Part shown: positions 7,118 through 13,483 of the stretch, piece after piece
How positions within the stretch are numbered: the stretch's first letter is position 1
Layout of the letters: every line of letters starts with the position of its first letter
Origin: Casimicrobiaceae bacterium
Lineage (GTDB): Bacteria > Pseudomonadota > Gammaproteobacteria > Burkholderiales > Casimicrobiaceae
Direction: 5' to 3'
NCBI GenBank assembly: GCA_955652025.1
Contig: CATPAO010000153.1
Location: forward strand, 1 to 13,483
Length of the DNA: 13,483 nt
The notes under the pieces: generated by a model
What the model saw: the letters and a program-made list of their open reading frames with translations, nothing else
The model's database searches: none
Told to the model about the DNA's origin: nothing
Program-made: the position numbers and the translations under genes

Positions 7118-7132
7118 GCCGGCAGGGCCGGC
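7118..7132 (+). terminator. GC hairpin downstream of glmS, possible terminator without a T-tract
   Basis: GCCGGC-AGG-GCCGGC forms a six-pair stem, extendable to ten pairs with two A-T and two G-T pairs (7114-7136). It starts about 40 nt after the glmS stop. GTTGAGCG follows rather than a run of T, so intrinsic termination is doubtful; it may be a 3'-end stabiliser. Confidence 0.3.
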
Positions 7133-7164
7133 GTTGAGCGGGCAGCGCGAGCGGCCGGCGCTCC

Positions 7165-7191
7165 AAACCACGCAATTTGGCAAAATCGGTA
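7165..7191 (+). repeat. Diverged second copy of the glmS 3' end (encodes KPRNLAKSV)
   Basis: This 27-nt segment matches glmS 7036-7062 at 21 of 27 positions with an uninterrupted 11-bp core, TTGGCAAAATC. All six mismatches are third-codon-position changes, and both copies encode KPRNLAKSV. Upstream of the lysine codon the sequences are unrelated, and after the valine the copy reads KIMRN and runs to a TAG at 7219. The spacing between copies is 129 bp. The synonymous-only divergence indicates descent from a functional but different glmS 3' end, not a recent local duplication. It is best read as an att-like remnant or recombination boundary. Confidence 0.75.
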
Positions 7192-7787
7192 AAGATAATG
7201 CGTAATTGCGGCGCCGCGTAGCGTATCTTCGACTTCGATGAGGACACCCTCGTCCAGGGCCGTACTAAGAAATCGCAGCAAGGGTTTTTGGCAAGGAACC
7301 GCGCCCATTGCGGCGACTCGATCGTAGATGTAAGGCGCCCGTCCGACCGCGCTCGTTCGATAGACTCGGCCCGGGCAAAGTGTCGCGTGTTAGAGTTGTA
7401 CGGTCGTTGGAAGCAGGTGGTCCAATCGCACGGATTTCGGTGGCGAAGCGTTGAACGTCTCAGGGGAACGCCGCCGAAGGTATCGAACGGTTAGCTATAC
7501 GCGCTGGCCGGCTCCCCGCGATTCCATTTTTTGCCTTATAAGCCAAGAAGGGTAAGCCGCCAGCTGCGGCGTATCCGGCTTGTTTATTGCTTCGTTTTCG
7601 GTAGGAAGCGCCAAGCGAGTTTGACGTGGGCGATTTGCCCCCCGCTTGGGCACGCACCTTCCCGCTAGGATGTGTTTTAGCCCTAATAACAACCCGCGGC
7701 CCCGAGGGCCAAAGCCGGCCGCCTCATCTCGCGCTGGGGCGACCGCTTCCGTGTTTGCGCGGCGTTCGATGCGAGTAGCTGTTATCC

Positions 7788-9245
7788 ATGTTCAAGCGAC
7801 GCCTCAGAATTCTCGTGGCCCTGACGGCCGGCTTCATCGGGCTGGTGTTGATCGCCGCGTATCCGCGCACGGTGGAAGCGCTCTGGCCGGTGTTCCAGAT
7901 CCCGCCGGCGCGGCAGACGAGTCCGTTGGTCGACCCGTTCCTGATCGATCTCGAGGAGCGCACGTTTCGCTATTTCTGGGACACCGGGAATCCCAAGAAC
8001 GGGCTCGTCCCCGATCGCTATCCGTCCCCGTCCGCCGCAAGCATCGCCGCCGTGGGCTTCGGACTGACGACGTACCCGATCGCCGTCGAGCGACGCTACA
8101 TCACGCGGAAGCAGGCGCGGGGCCGCGTGCTGGCAACGCTGCGATTCCTGCGGAACGCCCCACAGGGACCGCAAGTGGACGGCGTCGCCGGCTACAAGGG
8201 TTTCTTCTATCACTTCCTGGACATGAAGACGGGGATGCGAAGCGGAACCAGCGAGCTGTCCACCGTCGACACCGCGATCCTCCTTGCCGGCGCCCTTTTC
8301 TGCCAGTCCTATTTCGATCGGCCGAACCCGGAAGAAGTCGAAATTCGCCGCCTCGTCGATGAAATCTATCGCCGTGTCGACTGGCGCTGGGCACAGCCGA
8401 AGGCGCCCGCCATCAGCCATGGCTGGTCGCCCGAAGACGGTTTTCTCGACTACGATTGGCGCGGCTACAACGAGGCGATGATGATCTACGTCCTGGCCTT
8501 GGGCTCGCCGACCTTCGCGGTCGCCCCCGAAGCCTGGACCGAGTGGACGAGCACTTACGACGTCAGCTGGCGCATGTCGAACGGCCAGCAATTCCTGAAC
8601 TTCTCGCCGCTTTTCGGCCACCAATACACGCACGTGTGGATGGATTTCCGCGAGATCCAGGACGCGTACATGCGCCGTCGCGGTCTCGATTACTTCGAGA
8701 ACAGCCGCCGCGCGATCTACGCGCAACGGACCTATGCGATGGCCAATCCGCTGCGCTGCAAGGATTACGGCGCCACGGTCTGGGGCATCACCGCCAGTGA
8801 CGGTCCGGCCGATATCGAGCTTGAAAACGCCAACGGGAAGCGGCAGTATCGAACGTACACGGCGCGGGGGACGGAATCGCACGACGATTGCACGCTGGCG
8901 CCGACGGCTGCCGCGGCGTCCATTCCCCTTGCGCCGGAATTGGCGATTCCGGCGGTGCTCGACATGCACAAGCGGTTCGGCAAGTACATCTACGCCGACT
9001 ATGGCTTCCTCGACGCGTTCAATCCGACCTTCGACTTCGACGTCCCGCTTCAGCATGGCCGTCGCATTCCGGGGTTCGGCTGGGTGGCCGGCGATTACAT
9101 CGGCATCGACCAAGGCGCCATCCTCGCGATGATCGAGAACTATCGGAGCGGCATGATCTGGAGCGTGATGCACAAGAACGCGTATCTGCGCCGTGGGTTG
9201 GATCGGGCCGGGTTCACGGGCGGATGGCTGTCGGCGTCGCGGTGA
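7788..9245 (+). CDS. Exported glycoside hydrolase of the glycoamylase-domain / GH144 type (probable beta-1,2-glucanase-like enzyme)
   Basis: A 485-residue enzyme with an N-terminal basic stretch and one hydrophobic segment (RILVALTAGFIGLVLIAAYP), acting as a membrane anchor or uncleaved signal, so the catalytic part is periplasmic. The rest resembles the (alpha/alpha)6 'glycoamylase' domain (PF10091; CAZy GH144). Landmarks are LEERTFRYFWD (near 55), LSTVDTAILLAGAL (near 160), HGWSPEDGFLDYDWRGYNEA (211-230), FSPLFGHQYTH (272-282), NPLRCKDYGATVWGITASDG (near 320-340) and GIDQGAILAMIENYRSGMIW (439-458). Characterised GH144 members cleave beta-1,2-glucans to sophorose and related oligosaccharides; applying that substrate here is inference. 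The binding-protein gene starts 9 nt downstream. The ATG at 7788 lacks a strong Shine-Dalgarno but is the only start that keeps the anchor. Confidence 0.88.
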   Translation: MFKRRLRILVALTAGFIGLVLIAAYPRTVEALWPVFQIPPARQTSPLVDPFLIDLEERTFRYFWDTGNPKNGLVPDRYPSPSAASIAAVGFGLTTYPIAVERRYITRKQARGRVLATLRFLRNAPQGPQVDGVAGYKGFFYHFLDMKTGMRSGTSELSTVDTAILLAGALFCQSYFDRPNPEEVEIRRLVDEIYRRVDWRWAQPKAPAISHGWSPEDGFLDYDWRGYNEAMMIYVLALGSPTFAVAPEAWTEWTSTYDVSWRMSNGQQFLNFSPLFGHQYTHVWMDFREIQDAYMRRRGLDYFENSRRAIYAQRTYAMANPLRCKDYGATVWGITASDGPADIELENANGKRQYRTYTARGTESHDDCTLAPTAAAASIPLAPELAIPAVLDMHKRFGKYIYADYGFLDAFNPTFDFDVPLQHGRRIPGFGWVAGDYIGIDQGAILAMIENYRSGMIWSVMHKNAYLRRGLDRAGFTGGWLSASR

Positions 9246-9254
9246 GCGGATAAG

Positions 9255-10523
9255 TTGCTGCGCCGGGCGGCGCTACTCGGTTGCGTCGGGCTGTCGTTCG
9301 CGACGGGATGCAGCGCGCCCTCGGGCGATACGGTGGTTCGGCTTTGGGCGATGGGCCGCGAGGGCGAGCTCGTGGCCGAGCTCCTTCCCGAGTTCGAGCG
9401 CACGCATCCGGGCATCCGGGTCCTGGCGCAGCAGTTGCCGTGGACCGCGGCGCACGAAAAGCTCCTCACTGCATTTGCGGGCGACGCCACGCCCGACGTC
9501 TGCCAGCTTGGAAACACCTGGATTCCGGAATTCGCGGCGCTCAAAGCGCTCGAACCGCTTGACGCGAACGTCGCGCACTCCTCGATCATCGACCCGGCCG
9601 ACTATTTCGCCGGCATCTGGGACACCAACAATGTCGGCGGCAAGCTCTATGGCGTGCCTTGGTACGTGGACACGCGCCTGTTGTTCTACCGGCAGGACCT
9701 GCTCGCGCAGGCGGGCTTCGCGGCGCCGCCGCGGTCGTGGCCGGAGTGGACGCGGATGCTCGCGGCCGTCAAGGAGCATGTCGGTCCCGATCGTTATGCG
9801 ATCCTCCTGCCGGTCAACGAGTTCGAGCCGCTGGTGGCGCTTGCGCTGCAGCAGGCCGATCCGCTATTGCGCGGCGACGGGCGATGGGGCAACTTCCGGA
9901 GCGAAGGCTTTCGCCGCACGTTGCGGTTCTATGTCGATATCTTCCGGCGCGGCTTCGCGCCGCCGCAGACCAACGCCGATATCTCCAACGTGTGGAACGA
10001 ATTCGGACGCGGCTATTTCTCTTTCTACGTCTCCGGCCCGTGGAACATCGCAGAATTCAAACGCCGGCTGCCACCCGACAAGCAGGGAACCTGGATGACC
10101 GCGCCGCTTCCCGGACCGGACGGCCCCGGCGCGTCGATTGCCGGGGGGTCGAGCCTGGTCGTGTTCCGAAGCTCGCGCCACAAAGCCGCGGCGTGGCAGT
10201 TGATCGAATATCTCTCGCAGCCTGCGATTGAGCGGCGCTTGCATGAACTCTCCGGCGATCTTCCGCCCCGCCGGAGCGCGTGGACCGAGGGCAGTCTTGC
10301 CGGCGACGTGTATGCGCGCGCGTTTCGCGACCAGCTCGAGCGCGTCAAGCCGGCGCCCAAGGTGCCCGAGTGGGAACGCATCGCGACCGAGATCCGCATC
10401 GTCGCCGAGCATCTCGTGCATGGCGAGCTGACCGTCGATCAAGCGGCCGCGGAGCTCGATGAACGCGCCGACAGGATTCTCGAAAAGCGCCGCTCGCTGC
10501 TCCCCCGCGGAGGGGCCGGTTGA
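9255..10523 (+). CDS. Sugar ABC transporter substrate-binding lipoprotein (family 1, MalE/UgpB type)
   Basis: A 422-residue extracytoplasmic sugar receptor for a CUT1 importer. Translation starts at a TTG (9255), nine bases after the glycosidase stop. The signal peptide ends in LSFATGC, giving a lipidated Cys19. The mature protein has the family layout: VVRLWAMGREGELVAELLPE (near 27), then IRVLAQQLPWTAAHEKLLTA, DVCQLGNTWIPEFAALKALE (near 80), GKLYGVPWYVDTRLLFYRQD (near 129), YFSFYVSGPWNIAEF (near 254) and the Gly-rich IAGGSSLVVFRSSRHKAAAW segment (near 296). Proteins of this class take oligosaccharides from maltodextrins to beta-linked sugars. The glycosidase next door suggests oligosaccharides released from a glucan. 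The stop overlaps the TTG of the first permease. Confidence 0.93.
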   Translation: MLRRAALLGCVGLSFATGCSAPSGDTVVRLWAMGREGELVAELLPEFERTHPGIRVLAQQLPWTAAHEKLLTAFAGDATPDVCQLGNTWIPEFAALKALEPLDANVAHSSIIDPADYFAGIWDTNNVGGKLYGVPWYVDTRLLFYRQDLLAQAGFAAPPRSWPEWTRMLAAVKEHVGPDRYAILLPVNEFEPLVALALQQADPLLRGDGRWGNFRSEGFRRTLRFYVDIFRRGFAPPQTNADISNVWNEFGRGYFSFYVSGPWNIAEFKRRLPPDKQGTWMTAPLPGPDGPGASIAGGSSLVVFRSSRHKAAAWQLIEYLSQPAIERRLHELSGDLPPRRSAWTEGSLAGDVYARAFRDQLERVKPAPKVPEWERIATEIRIVAEHLVHGELTVDQAAAELDERADRILEKRRSLLPRGGAG

Positions 10524-11398
10524 AACGTCGGCGTGCCGCGTGGTGGTTCGCCGCGCCGGCGTTGCTCGTCATCGGCGTGTTCTTCTTCCTGCCCGTGCTA
10601 GCGGCATTGGTGATGAGCCTGACCGATTTCGACATCTACGCGCTGGCCGATCTTGGCAACCTGCGCTTTGTCGGATTGCGGAACTATGTCCGGCTGCTCG
10701 AGGCGCCACTCTTCTGGCAGGCGCTCGGCAACACGCTGTACTTCGTGGTCGTCGGCGTGCCGCTGTCGATCGGCGCATCGCTCGGGACGGCGTTGCTGCT
10801 GCATTCCCGGCTCGCGCGATTCAAGGGCTTCTTTCGCACCGCGCTGTTCGCGCCTGTGGTGACGACGCTGGTCGCCGTCGCGGTCATCTGGCGCTATCTC
10901 TTCAATACGCGTTATGGATTGCTGAACTTTGCGCTCGGCAATGTCGGCATCGACCCCGTCGATTGGCTGGGCGATCCGCATTGGGCGATGCCCGCCATCA
11001 TCGTGTTCGCGGTGTGGAAGAATTTCGGCTACAACATGATCATCCTGCTTGCCGGCTTGCAGGCGATCCCGGAAGAGCTCTACGAGGCCGCACGCATCGA
11101 CGGCGCCTCGTACACCCGGCAATTTTTCCACGTCACGCTGCCGATGCTGTCGCCCATGCTCGTCATGGTGAGCATCCTGACCGTCGCCGGCTACTTCCAG
11201 CTTTTCGCCGAGCCGTACGTGATGACGCAGGGCGGTCCGCTGCAAAGCACGGTGAGCGTCCTCTACTTCATGTACGAGGAAGGCTTCAAGTGGTGGAACC
11301 TGGGGTCGGCTTCCGCCGTGGCTTTTGTGCTGTTCCTCTTCGTGTTCGGTGTCACGGCGGCGCTGCTCCGCATGGCGCGGCGGAGTTACGCGCAATGA
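10520..11398 (+). CDS. Sugar ABC transporter permease, MalF/UgpA type (CUT1)
   Basis: A 292-residue inner-membrane permease, one half of the CUT1 channel. It begins at a TTG (10520) overlapping the previous stop, with GGAGGGG a few bases upstream inside the binding-protein gene. The first membrane segment follows a short basic N-terminus (WFAAPALLVIGVFFFLPVLA). About six segments are visible. The EAA loop that docks the ATPase is EELYEAARIDGASYTRQFFH (from residue 185), followed by VTLPMLSP. The segment LVAVAVIWRYLFNTRYGLLN (near 115) is typical of MalF-type subunits of minimal length, without the large periplasmic insertion of enteric MalF. The TGA at 11396 overlaps the second permease's ATG, so the two subunits are probably made in equal amounts. 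Confidence 0.94.
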   Translation: MKRRRAAWWFAAPALLVIGVFFFLPVLAALVMSLTDFDIYALADLGNLRFVGLRNYVRLLEAPLFWQALGNTLYFVVVGVPLSIGASLGTALLLHSRLARFKGFFRTALFAPVVTTLVAVAVIWRYLFNTRYGLLNFALGNVGIDPVDWLGDPHWAMPAIIVFAVWKNFGYNMIILLAGLQAIPEELYEAARIDGASYTRQFFHVTLPMLSPMLVMVSILTVAGYFQLFAEPYVMTQGGPLQSTVSVLYFMYEEGFKWWNLGSASAVAFVLFLFVFGVTAALLRMARRSYAQ

Positions 11399-12216
11399 AT
11401 CGCAACTTGGCGGAGTGGATCGTCAACGGGCTGTTGCTCGGGATCGCGGCGATCACGCTTTTCCCGTTGCTGTGGATGGTCGCGGCATCGCTGATGTCAC
11501 CCGGCGAGGCCAGCACCTATCCGCCGCCGCTCCTGCCCGGTCACGCCACTTGGGCGAACTATCGCGAGCTCTTCGCGCACGCAGGAATGGGCCGGTACCT
11601 CGTGAACAGCGTGCTCCTCGCGATAACCGCCACGCTGCTTTCGTTGCTTTTCAACGTGGCGGCGGGTTACGCGTTCGCGAAGTTGCGCTTTCTCGGTCGC
11701 GATCGCCTGTTCAAGCTGCTGCTCGGTGCATTGGTCGTGCCGGGACAAGTGGCGATGGTGCCGCTCTTCCTCATGCTGAAGCAGATGGGCCTCGTGAACA
11801 CGTACGGCGGCGTGATCGTACCCGGCATGGCAAGCATCTTCGGCATCTTCCTCGTGCGGCAATACGCGCAGTCGATTCCGGACGAGCTCATCGAAGCCGC
11901 GCGTATCGACGGCGCGAGCGAGTTCCGCATTTTCCGGTCGATCGTCGTGCCGGTCTTGAAACCGATCATCGTGACGCTCGCGGTGTTCACGCTCCTCGGC
12001 ACCTGGAACGACTTCATGTGGCCGTTGATCGTGCTGACCGACCGGGACCTGTACACGCTGCCGGTGGCGCTCGCGAGCCTCTCGCGTGAACACGTGCAGG
12101 ACAACGAGCTGATGATGGCGGGTTCCGTGCTCACGACGTTGCCGGTATTGCTCGTGTTCATCGCGCTGCAGCGCTACTACCTCGAGGGCCTCACGGTGGG
12201 AAGCGTCAAGGGATGA
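11395..12216 (+). CDS. Sugar ABC transporter permease, MalG/UgpE type (CUT1)
   Basis: A 273-residue partner permease. The true start is the ATG at 11395 (overlapping the previous stop, GGAG nine bases upstream). The same frame stays open far upstream, but only as an out-of-frame reading of the first permease gene. Family landmarks are LFPLLWMVAASLMSPGEAST (near 20-40), YLVNSVLLAITATLLSLLFN (near 65), GYAFAKLRF (near 91), VVPGQVAMVPLFLMLKQMGL, the EAA loop DELIEAARIDGASEFRIFRS (from 163), and GTWNDFMWPLIVLTDRDLYT (near 201). The C-terminus (YYLEGLTVGSVKG) is the usual MalG-type ending. The next gene's ATG overlaps its stop. No ATP-binding subunit is encoded in the window; it is either beyond the right edge or a shared MsmK/UgpC-type ATPase elsewhere. 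Confidence 0.95.
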   Translation: MNRNLAEWIVNGLLLGIAAITLFPLLWMVAASLMSPGEASTYPPPLLPGHATWANYRELFAHAGMGRYLVNSVLLAITATLLSLLFNVAAGYAFAKLRFLGRDRLFKLLLGALVVPGQVAMVPLFLMLKQMGLVNTYGGVIVPGMASIFGIFLVRQYAQSIPDELIEAARIDGASEFRIFRSIVVPVLKPIIVTLAVFTLLGTWNDFMWPLIVLTDRDLYTLPVALASLSREHVQDNELMMAGSVLTTLPVLLVFIALQRYYLEGLTVGSVKG

Positions 12217-13483
12217 TCACAAGCGCTTCGCGTCGGATGAGCGCTGCGCGTGGCGCGGCGCGCGACGCCTCGGCCGTCGTGTTGTGGGTCATCGTCGCAT
12301 GGGCGCTACCGCTTCCGGCGCGGGCGGCCGATGCGGTGGCCGATACGCTGGACGATTTCGCCGACCTCGCAGCGTGGCAATCGGTAATGTCGGATGACGT
12401 GAGTGCCTCCGTTCGCCCTGCGACGGGGCCGCGAGGGCCCGCGCTTCGCATGGACTTCGATCTCGCGGGAACCGCCGGTTACGCGATCGCGCGGCGCGCG
12501 CTGGCGGTGGACGTCCCCGAGAACTACGAAATCTCGTTCTACGTTCGCGCCGATGCGCCGGTCAACGACTTGCAGTTCAAGCTGGTCGACGAGAGCGGCG
12601 ACAACGTGTGGTGGTTCAGTCGTCGCAATTTCGAGTTTCCGCACGACTGGCAACGCGTTCGGATCAAAAAACGGCAGATCGAATTCGCGTGGGGACCGAC
12701 GCGCGATCGTACGCTGCGGCATTTTGCCACCGTCGAGTTTGTCGTGTCGGCAGGACGGGGTGGCGGCAAAGGCGCGGTTTATTTCAGCCAACTCGAGCTT
12801 CGTCCGTTGCCGCCGGTACCGGCCGTGCTCCCTCCACTTGTCGTGCGCGCGTCCTCGTCGCTGCCCGGCGCCGCGCCCGAGTCCGCGATCGACGGCAACG
12901 ACGCGACGGCGTGGCGAAGCGACCCGGCCGCCGGTGCCGAGCAGACGTTCGTCGTCGACTTCGGGCGGCCGCGCGAATTCGGCGGATTGATCCTGCGCTG
13001 GAGGGATCGCGCGTTTGCCTCGCGCTACGACGTGCAGTTTTCCGACGACGGTGTGCGCTGGGAAACGATGCGCAGCGTGGAGGCCGGCAACGGCGGACTC
13101 GATGCAGTGGCGTTGCCGGAAGCGGAGACACGCTACCTGCGTCTTGCGTTGCATGAGGGACCGGCAAAATCCTATGGCCTTGCCGAGCTCGAGATCAAGG
13201 AGCTCCCCTTCGGCGCATCGCCGAACGCGTTCTTCGAGGCCGTCGCGCGCGATTCGCCGCGCGGCTACTTTCCGCGCGGATTTTCCGGCGAGCAACCGTG
13301 CTGGACGGTCGTCGGCGTCGATGGCGGGAGCGAGACGGCGCTCTTGTCCGAGGACGGTGCGCTCGAAGTCGCGCGCGGCGGTTTCACGATCGAGCCGTTC
13401 ATCGTCAGCGACGCCAAAGTCGTGACGTGGGCCGACGTCGACACGCGCGCGTTTCTGGTCGACGATTATCTGCCGCTGCCTGG
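12213..13483 (+). CDS. Large exported carbohydrate-active protein with CBM-like and F5/8-type C (discoidin) domains, truncated by the window edge
   Basis: At least 423 codons; the frame is open to the right edge. The ATG at 12213 overlaps the stop of the second permease (ATGA). Residues 1-38 are an export signal with a long basic N-region, a core of AVVLWVIVAWALPLP and a likely ARA-AD cleavage. Residues about 45-195 form a jelly-roll-like domain (YEISFYVRADAPVNDLQFKL, then WWFSRRNFEFPHDWQRVRI) resembling CBM11/CIA30-like modules. Residues about 210-333 are an F5/8-type C domain: AIDGNDATAWRSD, TFVVDFGRPREFGGLILRW, SRYDVQFSDDGVRWE and ETRYLRLAL. From about 340 a new domain begins (NAFFEAVARDSPRGYFPRGF, later VTWADVDTRAFLVDDYLPLP) whose bulk is outside the window. 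I suspect a glycoside hydrolase-like domain there, but this part does not show it. The context supports a role in binding or processing the same glucan. Confidence 0.85.
   Translation, partial: MITSASRRMSAARGAARDASAVVLWVIVAWALPLPARAADAVADTLDDFADLAAWQSVMSDDVSASVRPATGPRGPALRMDFDLAGTAGYAIARRALAVDVPENYEISFYVRADAPVNDLQFKLVDESGDNVWWFSRRNFEFPHDWQRVRIKKRQIEFAWGPTRDRTLRHFATVEFVVSAGRGGGKGAVYFSQLELRPLPPVPAVLPPLVVRASSSLPGAAPESAIDGNDATAWRSDPAAGAEQTFVVDFGRPREFGGLILRWRDRAFASRYDVQFSDDGVRWETMRSVEAGNGGLDAVALPEAETRYLRLALHEGPAKSYGLAELEIKELPFGASPNAFFEAVARDSPRGYFPRGFSGEQPCWTVVGVDGGSETALLSEDGALEVARGGFTIEPFIVSDAKVVTWADVDTRAFLVDDYLPLP

Larger units (their letters stand above)
7075..7787. other. 713-bp gene-free interval between glmS and the glucan module
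   Basis: No open frame here has family resemblance, a good ribosome site and plausible composition together. The longest candidates are 65-68 codons (plus 7288-7494, minus 7460-7657, minus 7495-7692), arginine-rich or featureless. The first 90 bp contain GC-rich inverted repeats; then comes the partial glmS-like copy at 7165-7191. Beyond about 7380 the DNA has several A/T-rich patches unlike the flanking genes (around 7521-7545, 7577-7605 and 7671-7692). A TATAAG at 7537-7542 and TTGACG at 7621-7626 are isolated promoter-like hexamers without good partners. The promoter of the downstream module presumably lies here. No tRNA or recognised ncRNA was found by eye. Confidence 0.6.

Noticed and set aside
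7071..7227. Extension of the glmS duplication past the valine codon, from shared ATAAT and GCGTATC words after both copies.
   Set aside because: The words lie at different offsets from the core and need several gaps, so they are compatible with chance.
7075..7300. An inserted Tn7-like element right at the glmS attachment point.
   Set aside because: No TGTGG-type transposon end, tns gene or 5-bp target duplication could be seen; only the glmS 3'-end remnant supports past integration.
7288..7692. Small open frames of 65-68 codons in the glmS downstream gap (plus 7288-7494; minus 7460-7657 and 7495-7692).
   Set aside because: They have no family resemblance, no ribosome site and mutually overlapping frames; unsupported as genes.
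10459..11394. An open frame upstream of and in phase with the second permease, suggesting a 585-residue fused protein.
   Set aside because: Its first 312 codons read arginine-rich nonsense over the first permease gene, which has clear CUT1 motifs in its own frame. The second permease has its own overlapping ATG at 11395.

Overview
The window is GC-rich, densely coded DNA from a Gram-negative bacterium, most likely a betaproteobacterium. Sec signal peptides, lipoboxes and periplasmic binding proteins point to a diderm cell. The GlmU N-terminus (LAAGxGKRM, LHPLAGRPL) and a secreted protein with a repeated MGWG motif look betaproteobacterial. The lineage is my inference from remembered family features, not from a search.

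Left part (1-3280, minus strand): a phosphonate-type ABC importer locus. PhnD (binding protein, 2258-3280) is followed by a DUF3568-like lipoprotein (1696-2118), a secreted Thr/Ser/Gly-rich protein (680-1666), and then the ATPase PhnC (1-529), which runs off the left edge. Two genes with no obvious transport role therefore sit between phnD and phnC. Perfect hairpins stand in the phnD/lipoprotein gap and in the secreted-protein/phnC gap. Overlapping palindromes lie in the divergent phnD/glmU region.

Centre (3473-7074, plus strand): a compact hexosamine operon for UDP-GlcNAc, the precursor of peptidoglycan and LPS. GlmU is followed by a small exported cysteine-rich protein whose start overlaps the glmU stop, then by GlmS. 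The small protein is a tandem repeat of a four-cysteine unit. The glmS 3' end carries the conserved sequence that Tn7-type elements recognise in other bacteria.

Gap (7075-7787): about 710 bp with no convincing gene. It holds a second, diverged copy of the last conserved codons of glmS (7165-7191). That copy encodes KPRNLAKSV, and all six of its differences from glmS are synonymous third-position changes. This looks like the footprint of an integration or recombination event at the glmS site.

Right part (7788-13483, plus strand): a tightly packed carbohydrate module. It encodes a membrane-anchored or exported GH144/glycoamylase-domain enzyme, a lipoprotein sugar-binding protein, two CUT1-type permeases, and the start of a large exported protein with carbohydrate-binding and F5/8-type C (discoidin) domains. 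From the binding protein onward the genes are joined by stop/start overlaps. The likely logic is that a glucan (beta-1,2-glucan is the best guess from the GH144 family) is cut outside the inner membrane and the oligosaccharides are imported. No ATPase for this importer is in the window. The module starts just beyond the glmS duplication, so it may be cargo acquired at that site.
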